Assembly (NCBI GenBank): GCA_964057225.1
Contig: OZ059896.1
Coordinates: 21,014,501 to 21,078,500 of the forward strand
DNA from: Auanema rhodensis
Taxonomy: Eukaryota > Nematoda > Chromadorea > Rhabditida > Rhabditidae
DNA: 64,000 nucleotides
Direction: 5' to 3'
Under the pieces are notes generated by a model. It saw only the letters and a program-made list of their open reading frames with translations, did no database searches and was not told the origin of the DNA. This document shows, one piece after another, positions 1 to 9,828 of the stretch (within the stretch, counting starts at the first letter, position 1; each line of letters starts with the position of its first letter). The translations under genes and the position numbers were made by a program.

Positions 1-9
1 TAATTTAGC

Positions 10-26
10 AAAAAGTAGATGTTTTT
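10..26. other. Short inverted repeat aaaaa-gtagatg-ttttt
   Basis: Five-base arms flank a 7-nt spacer near the unit start. It is present in most units. It is broken by a G in the left arm in units of the 'caagaag' class and altered in units 10 and 21, where the spacer becomes A-rich. It is weak as a structure and is best read as two helically spaced A/T tracts. Confidence 0.5.
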
Positions 27-103
27 AGATTTCTTTTTTCAAGGCAAAGACGATGGACAATGTTATTCAACGAAAAAATTAATTCTTCAGGGTGAAAATC
101 GAG

Positions 104-125
104 GATATAAGTGTGAACTTATATC
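104..125. other. Perfect 9-bp hairpin with GTGA loop
   Basis: The left arm 'gatataagt' (104-112) and right arm 'acttatatc' (117-125) are exact reverse complements around the 4-nt loop GTGA (113-116). In RNA, GUGA belongs to the GNRA tetraloop class. Most of the units keep it intact. It is broken by 'atatgtg' in units 7, 86, 92, 104, 106 and 114, by 'gaacatatat' in units 148, 152 and 168, and by 'gaactgatat' in units 156 and 172. None of these changes is compensated in the other arm. The right arm overlaps another inverted repeat (121-134), so the two foldings compete. Confidence 0.8.
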
Positions 126-134
126 AGTTGATAT
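121..134. other. Inverted repeat atatca-gt-tgatat
   Basis: Six-base arms are separated by 2 nt, overlapping the right arm of the GTGA hairpin. A near-palindrome of this kind could be a dimeric protein-binding site, or could extrude as a small cruciform together with its neighbours. Units 110, 111 and 118 carry 'tcattt' instead of 'tcagtt', which changes only the spacer. Confidence 0.7.
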
Positions 135-143
135 CTCGGTGCA

Positions 144-192
144 TTTTTAAGCTAGCGCAAATCTGATAACACAGATCGACGCAGCTTAAAAA
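144..192. other. 49-nt three-tier stem-loop
   Basis: The outer arms 'tttttaagct' (144-153) and 'agcttaaaaa' (183-192) pair over 10 bp. Inside, after one bulged A (154), gcg (155-157) pairs with cgc (180-182). After a 3x3 internal loop (caa/cga), atctg (161-165) pairs with cagat (172-176) around the loop ataaca. This is the strongest secondary structure in the monomer. Recurrent variants 'tttcta' and 'ttttca' each put a single mismatch in the AT part of the outer stem. Single-unit variants 'agctc' (units 57, 163) and 'agttt' (units 94, 108, 116) do the same. The inner gcg/cgc and atctg/cagat parts are almost invariant, although unit 31 has 'atctcat'. The function is unknown. Confidence 0.85.
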
Positions 193-195
193 TCC

Positions 196-206
196 GCATC
201 GAATGC
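196..206. other. Inverted repeat gcat-cga-atgc
   Basis: Four-base GC-containing arms flank a 3-nt spacer directly after the 49-nt stem-loop. The spacer changes to 'gga' in units 148, 152 and 168. In units with 'tccac' the first arm becomes 'acat' and the outer pair is lost. Confidence 0.6.
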
Positions 207-216
207 ACTATACTAC

Positions 217-233
217 ATTGAGAAACGCTTAAT
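217..233. other. Hairpin attgag-aaacg-cttaat, with co-varying arms
   Basis: In unit 1 the arms attgag (217-222) and cttaat (228-233) pair with one G.T wobble around the loop aaacg. Other units carry atcaag with cttgat (perfect 6 bp, for example 568-584) or attgag with cttgat (two wobbles). In my tally about 57 units have atcaag and all of them have cttgat. About 44 units have cttaat and all of them have attgag. The one combination that would break the stem (atcaag with cttaat) was not seen. The pattern resembles RNA-type covariation, although linked descent of two nearby sites would give it too. Confidence 0.75.
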
Positions 234-276
234 ACACAAATTAGTTATGATCGTTTGAAAAATGATGCATTAGTGT

Positions 277-304
277 ATGTTGAGTTTCCATGTACACTCA
301 ACAT
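277..304. other. Perfect 9-bp hairpin atgttgagt...actcaacat
   Basis: The arms at 277-285 and 296-304 are exact reverse complements around the 10-nt loop ttccatgtac. It lies in the least variable part of the monomer. The only stem change I noticed is 'acttaacat' in units 161, 174, 180 and 182, which turns a G-C pair into a G.T (G.U) wobble. Unit 13 changes only the loop ('atgttc'). Confidence 0.8.
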
Positions 305-319
305 TGCTTCCAAAAACAT

Positions 320-391
320 TTTGACAAAAATTTTTTCGAAAAATTTCAAAATAATTTAGCAAAAAGTAGATGTTTTTAGATTCCTTTTTTT
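320..391. other. A/T-tract region at the unit junction
   Basis: From the end of one unit into the next, runs of A or T are centred near 331, 342, 350, 363, 375 and 387. That is about one run per DNA turn, though the spacing drifts between about 8 and 12.5 bp. Such spacing can give curved DNA and is common in satellites. Here the phasing is imperfect, so the curvature is a suggestion only. The same 72-bp zone recurs at every unit junction and also holds the most variable site, the pyrimidine tract at monomer position 28-41. Confidence 0.55.
332..343. other. 12-bp palindrome tttttcgaaaaa
   Basis: This is a perfect palindrome centred on a CpG, flanked by more A/T tract on both sides. In units with 'tcgaaatatttcagaat' (mainly 47.8-58.0 kb) an A to T change at about position 341 shortens the right side. 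It forms the centre of the A-tract region joining adjacent units. Confidence 0.75.
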
Positions 392-3300
392 AAGGCAAAG
401 ACGATGGACAATGTTATTCAACGAAAAAATTAATTCTTCAGGGTGAAAATCGAGGATATAAGTGTGAACTTATATCAGTTGATATCTCGGTGCATTTTTA
501 AGCTAGCGCAAATCTGATAACACAGATCGACGCAGCTTAAAAATCTGCATCGAATGCACTATACTACATCAAGAAACGCTTGATACAAAAATTAGTTATG
601 ATCGTTTGAAAAATGATGCATTAGTGTATGTTGAGTTTCCATGTACACTCAACATTGCTTCCAAAAACATTTTGACAAAAATTTTTTCGAAAAATTTCAA
701 AATAATTTAGCAAAAAGTAGATGTTTTTAGATTTCTTTTTTCAAGGCAAAGACGATGGACAATGTTATTCAACGAAAAAATTAATTCTTCAGGGTGAAAA
801 TCAAGGATATAAGTGTGAACTTATATCAGTTGATATCTCGGTGCATTTTCAAGCTAGCGCAAATCTGATAACACAGATCGACGCAGCTTAAAAATCCGCA
901 TCGAATGCACTATACTACATTGAGAAACGCTTGATACAAAAATTAGTTATGATCGTTTGAAAAATGATGCATTAGTGTATGTTGAGTTTCCATGTACACT
1001 CAACATTGCTTCCAAAAACATTTTGACAAAAATTTTTTCGAAAAATTTCAAAATAATTTAGCAAAAAGTAGATGTTTTTAGATTTCTTTTTTCAAGGCAA
1101 AGACGATGGACAATGTTATTCAACGAAAAAATTAATTCTTCAGGGTGAAAATCGAGGATATAAGTGTGAACTTATATCAGTTGATATCTCGGTGCATTTT
1201 TAAGCTAGCGCAAATCTGATAACACAGATCGACGCAGCTTAAAAATCCGCATCGAATGCACTATACTACATTGAGAAACGCTTAATACACAAATTAGTTA
1301 TGATCGTTTGAAAAATGATGCATTAGTGTATGTTGAGTTTCCATGTACACTCAACATTGCTTCCAAAAACATTTTGACAAAAATTTTTTCGAAAAATTTC
1401 AAAATAATTTAGCAAAAAGTAGATGTTTTTAGATTTCTTTTTTCAAGGCAAAGACGATGGACAATGTTATTCAACGAAAAAATTAATTCTTCAGGGTGAA
1501 AATCGAGGATATAAGTGTGAACTTATATCAGTTGATATCTCGGTGCATTTTTAAGCTAGCGCAAATCTGATAACACAGATCGACGCAGCTTAAAAATCCG
1601 CATCGAATGCACTATACTACATTGAGAAACGCTTAATACACAAATTAGTTATGATCGTTTGAAAAATGATGCATTAGTGTATGTTGAGTTTCCATGTACA
1701 CTCAACATTGCTTCCAAAAACAGTTTGACAAAAATTTTTTCGAAAAATTTCAAAATAATTTAGCAAAAAGTAGATGTTTTTAGATTCCTTTTTTTAAAGC
1801 AAAGACGATGGACAATGTTATTCAACGAAAAAATTAATTCTTCAGGGTGAAAATCGAGGATATAAGTGTGAACTTATATCAGTTGATATCTCGGTGCATT
1901 TTTAAGCTAGCGCAAATCTGATAACACAGATCGACGCAGCTTAAAAATCCGCATCGAATGCACTATACTACATTGAGAAACGCTTAATACAAAAATTAGT
2001 TATGATCGTTTGAAAAATGATGCATTAGTGTATGTTGAGTTTCCATGTACACTCAACATTGCTTCCAAAAACATTTTGACAAAAATTTTTTCGAAAAATT
2101 TCAAAATAATTTAGCAAAAAGTAGATGTTTTTAGATTCCATTTTTCAAGGCAAAGACGATAGACAATGTTATTCAACGAAAAAATTAATTCTTCAGGGTG
2201 AAAATCGAGGATATATGTGTGAACTTATATCAGTTGATATCTCGGTGCATTTTTAAGCTAGCGCAAATCTGATAACACAGATCGACGCAGCTTAAAAATC
2301 CACATCGAATGCACTATACTACATTGAGAAACGCTTGATACAAAAATTAGTTATGATCGTTTGAAAAATGATGCATTAGTGTATGTTGAGTTTCCATGTA
2401 CACTCAACATTGCTTCCAAAAACATTTTGACAAAAATTTTTTCGAAAAATTTCAAAATAATTTAGCAAAAAGTAGATGTTTTTAGATTCCTTTTTTCAAG
2501 GCAAAGACGATGGACAATGTTATTCAGCGAAAAAATTAATTCTTCAGGGTGAAAATCGAGGATATAAGTGTGAACTTATATCAGTTGATATCTCGGTGCA
2601 TTTTTAAGCTAGCGCAAATCTGATAACACAGATCGGCGCAGCTTAAAATCCGCATCGAATGCACTATACTACATTGAGAAACGCTTGATACAAAAATTAG
2701 TTATGATCGTTTGAAAAATGATGCATTAGTGTATGTTGAGTTTCCATGTACACTCAACATTGCTTCCAAAAACATTTTGATAAAAATTTTTTCGAAAAAT
2801 TTCAAAATAATTTAGCAAAAAGTAGATGTTTTTAGATTCCATTTTCCAAGGCAAAGACGATAGACAATGTTATTCAACGAAAAAATTAATTCTTCAGGGT
2901 GAAAATCGAGGATATAAGTGTGAACTTATATCAGTTGATATCTCGGTGCATTTTTAAGCTAGCGCAAATCTGATAACACAGATCGACGCAGCTTAAAAAT
3001 CCACATCGAATGCACTATACTACATTGAGAAACGCTTGAAACAAAAATTAGTTATGATCGTTTGAAAAATGATGCATTAGTGTATGTTGAGTTTCCATGT
3101 ACACTCAACATTGCTTCCAAAAACAGTTTGACAAAAATTTTTTCGAAAAATTTCAAAATAATTTAGCAAAAAAAAGATATTTTTAGATTTCTTTTTTCAA
3201 GGCAAAGACGATGGACAATGTTATTCAACGAAAAAATTAATTCTTCAGGGTGAAAATCGAGGATATAAGTGTGAACTTATATCAGTTGATATCTCGGTGC

Positions 3301-4913
3301 ATTTTTAAGCTAGCGCAAATCTGATAACACAGATCGACGCAGCTTAAAAATCCGCATCGAATGCACTATACTACATCAAGAAACGCTTGATACAAAAATT
3401 AGTTATGATCGTTTGAAAAATGATGCATTAGTGTATGTTGAGTTTCCATGTACACTCAACATTGCTTCCAAAAACATTTTGACAAAAATTTTTTCGAAAA
3501 ATTTCAAAATAATTTAGCAATAAGTAGATGTTTTTAGATTCCTTTTTTTAAGGCAAAGACGATGGACAATGTTATTCAACGAAAAAATTAATTCTTCAGG
3601 GTGAAAATCGAGGATATAAGTGTGAACTTATATCAGTTGATATCTCGGTGCATTTTTAAGCTAGCGCAAATCTGATAACACAGATCGACGCAGCTTAAAA
3701 ATCTGCATCGAATGCACTATACTACATCAAGAAACGCTTGATACAAAAATTAGTTATGATTGTTTGAAAAATGATGCATTAGTGTATGTTGAGTTTCCAT
3801 GTACACTCAACATTGCTTCCAAAAACATTTTGACAAAAATTTTTTCGAAAAATTTCAAAATAATTTAGCAAAAAGTAGATGTTTTTAGATTCCATTTTTC
3901 AAGGCAAAGACGATAGACAATGTTATTCAACGAAAAAATTAATTCTTCAGGGTGAAAATCGAGGATATAAGTGTGAACTTATATCAGTTGATATCTCGGT
4001 GCATTTTTAAGCTAGCGCAAATCTGATAACACAGATCGACGCAGCTTAAAAATCCGCATCGAATGCACTATACTACATTGAGAAACGCTTAATACACAAA
4101 TTAGTTATGATCGTTTGAAAAATGATGCATTAGTGTATGTTGAGTTTCCATGTACACTCAACATTGCTTCCAAAAACAGTTTGACAAAAATTTTTTCGAA
4201 AAATTTCAAAATAATTTAGCAAAAAGTAGATGTTTTTAGATTTCTTTTTTCAAGGCAAAGACGATGGACAATGTTATTCAACGAAAAAATTAATTCTTCA
4301 GGGTGAAAATCGAGGATATAAGTGTGAACTTATATCAGTTGATATCTCGGTGCATTTTTAAGCTAGCGCAAATCTGATAACACAGATCGACGCAGCTTAA
4401 AAATCCGCATCGAATGCACTATACTACATCAAGAAACGCTTGATACAAAAATTAGTTATGATCGTTTGAAAAATGATGCATTAGTGTATGTTGAGTTTCC
4501 ATGTTCACTCAACATTGCTTCCAAAAACATTTTGACAAAAATTTTTTCGAAAAATTTCAAAATAATTTAGCAAGAAGTAGATGTTTTTAGATTTCTTTTT
4601 TCAAGGCAAAGACGATGGACAATGTTATTCAACGAAAAAATTAATTCTTCAGGGTGAAAATCGAGGATATAAGTGTGAACTTATATCAGTTGATATCTCG
4701 GTGCATTTCTAAGCTAGCGCAAATCTGATAACACAGATCGACGCAGCTTAAAAATCCGCATCGAATGCACTATACTACATTGAGAAACGCTTGATACAAA
4801 AATTAGTTATGATCGTTTGAAAAATGATGCATTAGTGTATGTTGAGTTTCCATGTACACTCAACATTGCTTCCAAAAACATTTTGACAAAAATTTTTTCG
4901 AAAAATTTCAAAA

Positions 4914-7019
4914 TAATTTAGCAAAAAGTAGATGTTTTTAGATTCCATTTCTCAAGGCAAAGACGATAGACAATGTTATTCAACGAAAAAATTAATTCTT
5001 CAGGGTGAAAATCGAGGATATAAGTGTGAACTTATATCAGTTGATATCTCGGTGCATTTCTAAGCTAGCGCAAATCTGATAACACAGATCGACGCAGCTT
5101 AAAAATCCGCATCGAATGCACTATACTACATTGAGAAACGCTTGATACAAAAATTAGTTATGATCGTTTGAAAAATGATGCATTAGTGTATGTTGAGTTT
5201 CCATGTACACTCAACATTGCTTCCAAAAACATTTTGACAAAAATTTTTTCGAAAAATTTCAAAATAATTTAGCAAAAAGTAGATGTTTTTAGATTCCATT
5301 TTTCAAGGCAAAGACGATAGACAATGTTATTCAACGAAAAAATTAATTCTTCAGGGTGAAAATCGAGGATATAAGTGTGAACTTATATCAGTTGATATCT
5401 CGGTGCATTTCTAAGCTAGCGCAAATCTGATAACACAGATCGACGCAGCTTAAAAATCCGCATCGAATGCACTATACTACATTGAGAAACGCTTGATACA
5501 AAAATTAGTTATGATCGTTTGAAAAATGATGCATTAGTGTATGTTGAGTTTCCATGTACACTCAACATTGCTTCCAAAAACAGTTTGACAAAAATTTTTT
5601 CGAAAAATTTCAAAATAATTTAGCAAAAAGTAGATGTTTTTAGATTTCTTTTTTCAAGGCAAAGACGATGGACAATGTTATTCAACGAAAAAATTAATTC
5701 TTCAGGGTGAAAATCGAGGATATAAGTGTGAACTTATATCAGTTGATATCTCGGTGCATTTTTAAGCTAGCGCAAATCTGATAACACAGATCGACGCAGC
5801 TTAAAAATCCGCATCGAATGCACTATACTACATTGAGAAACGCTTGATACAAAAATTAGTTATGATCGTTTGAAAAATGATGCATTAGTGTATGTTGAGT
5901 TTCCATGTACACTCAACATTGCTTCCAAAAACATTTTGACAAAAATTTTTTCGAAAAATTTCAAAATAATTTAGCAAAAAGTAGATGTTTTTAGATTCCA
6001 TTTCTCAAGGCAAAGACGATAGACAATGTTATTCAACGAAAAAATTAATTCTTCAGGGTGAAAATCGAGGATATAAGTGTGAACTTATATCAGTTGATAT
6101 CTCGGTGCATTTCTAAGCTAGCGCAAATCTGATAACACAGATCGACGCAGCTTAAAAATCCGCATCGAATGCACTATACTACATTGAGAAACGCTTGATA
6201 CAAAAATTAGTTATGATCGTTTGAAAAATGATGCATTAGTGTATGTTGAGTTTCCATGTACACTCAACATTGCTTCCAAAAACATTTTGACAAAAATTTT
6301 TTCGAAAAATTTCAAAATAATTTAGCAAAAAGTAGATGTTTTTAGATTCCATTTTTCAAGGCAAAGACGATAGACAATGTTATTCAACGAAAAAATTAAT
6401 TCTTCAGGGTGAAAATCGAGGATATAAGTGTGAACTTATATCAGTTGATATCTCGGTGCATTTCTAAGCTAGCGCAAATCTGATAACACAGATCGACGCA
6501 GCTTAAAAATCCGCATCGAATGCACTATACTACATTGAGAAACGCTTGATACAAAAATTAGTTATGATCGTTTGAAAAATGATGCATTAGTGTATGTTGA
6601 GTTTCCATGTACACTCAACATTGCTTCCAAAAACAGTTTGACAAAAATTTTTTCGAAAAATTTCAAAATAATTTAGCAAAAAGTAGATGTTTTTAGATTT
6701 CTTTTTTCAAGGCAAAGACGATGGACAATGTTATTCAACGAAAAAATTAATTCTTCAGGGTGAAAATCGAGGATATAAGTGTGAACTTATATCAGTTGAT
6801 ATCTCGGTGCATTTTTAAGCTAGCGCAAATCTGATAACACAGATCGACGCAGCTTAAAAATCCGCATCGAATGCACTATACTACATTGAGAAACGCTTGA
6901 TACAAAAATTAGTTATGATCGTTTGAAAAATGATGCATTAGTGTATGTTGAGTTTCCATGTACACTCAACATTGCTTCCAAAAACAGTTTGACAAAAATT
7001 TTTTCGAAAAATTTCAAAA
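4914..7019. repeat. Tandem trimer: units 15-17 and 18-20 (2 x 1053 bp)
   Basis: The haplotype order is 'ccatttctc/gatagac/tttcta', then 'ccatttttc/gatagac/tttcta/cagtttg', then 'tttctttttt/gatggac'. It occurs at 4914-5966 and again at 5967-7019. At the sites I compared the two differ only near the end, where unit 17 has 'cattttg' and unit 20 has 'cagtttg'. This is a recent duplication of three monomers. Confidence 0.8.
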
Positions 7020-8424
7020 TAATTTAGCAAAAAAAAAGATATTTTTAGATTTCTTTTTTCAAGGCAAAGACGATGGACAATGTTATTCAACGAAAAAATT
7101 AATTCTTCAGGGTGAAAATCGAGGATATAAGTGTGAACTTATATCAGTTGATATCTCGGTGCATTTTTAAGCTAGCGCAAATCTGATAACACAGATCGAC
7201 GCAGCTTAAAAATCCGCATCGAATGCACTATACTACATCAAGAAACGCTTGATACAAAAATTAGTTATGATCGTTTGAAAAATGATGCATTAGTGTATGT
7301 TGAGTTTCCATGTACACTCAACATTGCTTCCAAAAACATTTTGACAAAAATTTTTTCGAAAAATTTCAAAATAATTTAGCAAGAAGTAGATGTTTTTAGA
7401 TTTCTTTTTTCAAGGCAAAGACGATGGACAATGTTATTCAACGAAAAAATTAATTCTTCAGGGTGAAAATCGAGGATATAAGTGTGAACTTATATCAGTT
7501 GATATCTCGGTGCATTTCTAAGCTAGCGCAAATCTGATAACACAGATCGACGCAGCTTAAAAATCCGCATCGAATGCACTATACTACATTGAGAAACGCT
7601 TGATACAAAAATTAGTTATGATCGTTTGAAAAATGATGCATTAGTGTATGTTGAGTTTCCATGTACACTCAACATTGCTTCCAAAAACATTTTGACAAAA
7701 ATTTTTTCGAAAAATTTCAAAATAATTTAGCAAAAAGTAGATGTTTTTAGATTCCTTTTTTTAAGGCAAAGACGATGGACAATGTTATTCAACGAAAAAA
7801 TTAATTCTTCAGGGTGAAAATCGAGGATATAAGTGTGAACTTATATCAGTTGATATCTCGGTGCATTTTTAAGCTAGCGCAAATCTGATAACACAGATCG
7901 ACGCAGCTTAAAAATCTGCATCGAATGCACTATACTACATCAAGAAACGCTTGATACAAAAATTAGTTATGATCGTTTGAAAAATGATGCATTAGTGTAT
8001 GTTGAGTTTCCATGTACACTCAACATTGCTTCCAAAAACATTTTGACAAAAATTTTTTCGAAAAATTTCAAAATAATTTAGCAAAAAGTAGATGTTTTTA
8101 GATTCCATTTTTCAAGGCAAAGACGATAGACAATGTTATTCAACGAAAAAATTAATTCTTCAGGGTGAAAATCGAGGATATAAGTGTGAACTTATATCAG
8201 TTGATATCTCGGTGCATTTTTAAGCTAGCGCAAATCTGATAACACAGATCGACGCAGCTTAAAAATCCGCATCGAATGCACTATACTACATTGAGAAACG
8301 CTTAATACACAAATTAGTTATGATCGTTTGAAAAATGATGCATTAGTGTATGTTGAGTTTCCATGTACACTCAACATTGCTTCCAAAAACAGTTTGACAA
8401 AAATTTTTTCGAAAAATTTCAAAA

Positions 8425-9828
8425 TAATTTAGCAAAAAGTAGATGTTTTTAGATTTCTTTTTTCAAGGCAAAGACGATGGACAATGTTATTCAACGAAAA
8501 AATTAATTCTTCAGGGTGAAAATCAAGGATATAAGTGTGAACTTATATCAGTTGATATCTCGGTGCATTTTCAAGCTAGCGCAAATCTGATAACACAGAT
8601 CGACGCAGCTTAAAAATCCGCATCGAATGCACTATACTACATTGAGAAACGCTTGATACAAAAATTAGTTATGATCGTTTGAAAAATGATGCATTAGTGT
8701 ATGTTGAGTTTCCATGTACACTCAACATTGCTTCCAAAAACATTTTGACAAAAATTTTTTCGAAAAATTTCAAAATAATTTAGCAAAAAGTAGATGTTTT
8801 TAGATTCCTTTTTTTAAGGCAAAGACGATGGACAATGTTATTCAACGAAAAAATTAATTCTTCAGGGTGAAAATCGAGGATATAAGTGTGAACTTATATC
8901 AGTTGATATCTCGGTGCATTTTTAAGCTAGCGCAAATCTGATAACACAGATCGACGCAGCTTAAAAATCTGCATCGAATGCACTATACTACATCAAGAAA
9001 CGCTTGATACAAAAATTAGTTATGATCGTTTGAAAAATGATGCATTAGTGTATGTTGAGTTTCCATGTACACTCAACATTGCTTCCAAAAACATTTTGAC
9101 AAAAATTTTTTCGAAAAATTTCAAAATAATTTAGCAAAAAGTAGATGTTTTTAGATTTCTTTTTTCAAGGCAAAGACGATGGACAATGTTATTCAACGAA
9201 AAAATTAATTCTTCAGGGTGAAAATCAAGGATATAAGTGTGAACTTATATCAGTTGATATCTCGGTGCATTTTCAAGCTAGCGCAAATCTGATAACACAG
9301 ATCGACGCAGCTTAAAAATCCGCATCGAATGCACTATACTACATTGAGAAACGCTTGATACAAAAATTAGTTATGATCGTTTGAAAAATGATGCATTAGT
9401 GTATGTTGAGTTTCCATGTACACTCAACATTGCTTCCAAAAACATTTTGACAAAAATTTTTTCGAAAAATTTCAAAATAATTTAGCAAAAAGTAGATGTT
9501 TTTAGATTCCTTTTTTTAAGGCAAAGACGATGGACAATGTTATTCAACGAAAAAATTAATTCTTCAGGGTGAAAATCGAGGATATAAGTGTGAACTTATA
9601 TCAGTTGATATCTCGGTGCATTTTTAAGCTAGCGCAAATCTGATAACACAGATCGACGCAGCTTAAAAATCTGCATCGAATGCACTATACTACATCAAGA
9701 AACGCTTGATACAAAAATTAGTTATGATCGTTTGAAAAATGATGCATTAGTGTATGTTGAGTTTCCATGTACACTCAACATTGCTTCCAAAAACATTTTG
9801 ACAAAAATTTTTTCGAAAAATTTCAAAA
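8425..9828. repeat. Tandem dimer: units 25-26 and 27-28 (2 x 702 bp)
   Basis: The first unit of each pair has 'aaaatcaagg' in place of 'aaaatcgagg' and 'ttttca'. The second has 'ccttttttt', 'tctgc' and 'atcaag'. The pairs at 8425-9126 and 9127-9828 agree at every diagnostic site. The same pair also appears in reverse order at units 2-3, showing that older copies of these haplotypes exist in segment I. Confidence 0.8.

Larger units (their letters stand above)
1..351 (+). repeat. Reference monomer (unit 1) used for within-unit positions
   Basis: Unit 1 is a full-length 351-bp monomer and is used here as the coordinate frame; its starting phase is arbitrary. It begins with an A/T-tract region that continues from the previous unit's end (about 320 to 45). 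Next comes a nearly invariant block (56-98, with two palindromic 'aatt' steps), then a stretch dense in inverted repeats (104-233). A second nearly invariant block (236-307) follows, and the unit returns to A/T tracts. It has single GCTAGC (151-156), GATATC (130-135) and ATGCAT sites. 351 is divisible by three, so reading phase is kept from unit to unit, but every frame carries stops in each typical unit and no coding function is supported. Confidence 0.95.
1..3860. repeat. Segment I: heterogeneous units 1-11
   Basis: Units 1-5 are mixed haplotypes. Units 6-11 carry most of the private changes in the window: 'taaagc' (6), 'cagcga', 'cggcgc', a 1-bp deletion and 'gataaaa' (8), 'ccattttcc' and 'cttgaaac' (9), an A-rich start (10), and 'gcaataag' with 'gattg' (11). 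There is no regular higher-order pattern. Higher private divergence is often seen toward satellite edges or in old, rarely exchanged parts, so this end may lie nearer the array border. That reading is inferred. Confidence 0.75.

Noticed and set aside
80-95. Hammerhead ribozyme core on the minus strand (CTGAAGA fits CTGANGA)
   Set aside because: Some insect satellites carry hammerheads, so I looked. No stem II hairpin followed by GAAA lies at the right distance, and the plus-strand 'ctgataa' lacks the required G.
196-206. RNA polymerase III B-box-like sequence (gcatcgaatgc)
   Set aside because: It matches only part of the B-box consensus and has no A-box at a workable distance; it is better described as a short inverted repeat. 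No tRNA-like fold is present.
1-351. Internal dimeric structure (2 x about 175 bp) of the monomer
   Set aside because: Apart from short A/T-rich resemblances such as 'cgaaaaaatt' (71) and 'cgaaaaattt' (337), which are not half a unit apart, the two halves show no similarity.
321-357. Bacterial promoter-like ttgaca ... taattt
   Set aside because: The spacer is about 25 bp, not 16-18, and the sequence is a eukaryotic-type satellite; the AT-rich composition alone explains it.
6958-7170. 70-codon open frame across units 20 and 21
   Set aside because: It exists only because the extra A in unit 21 shifts the frame past a stop. It has a satellite composition, no partner in other units and no gene-like neighbours.
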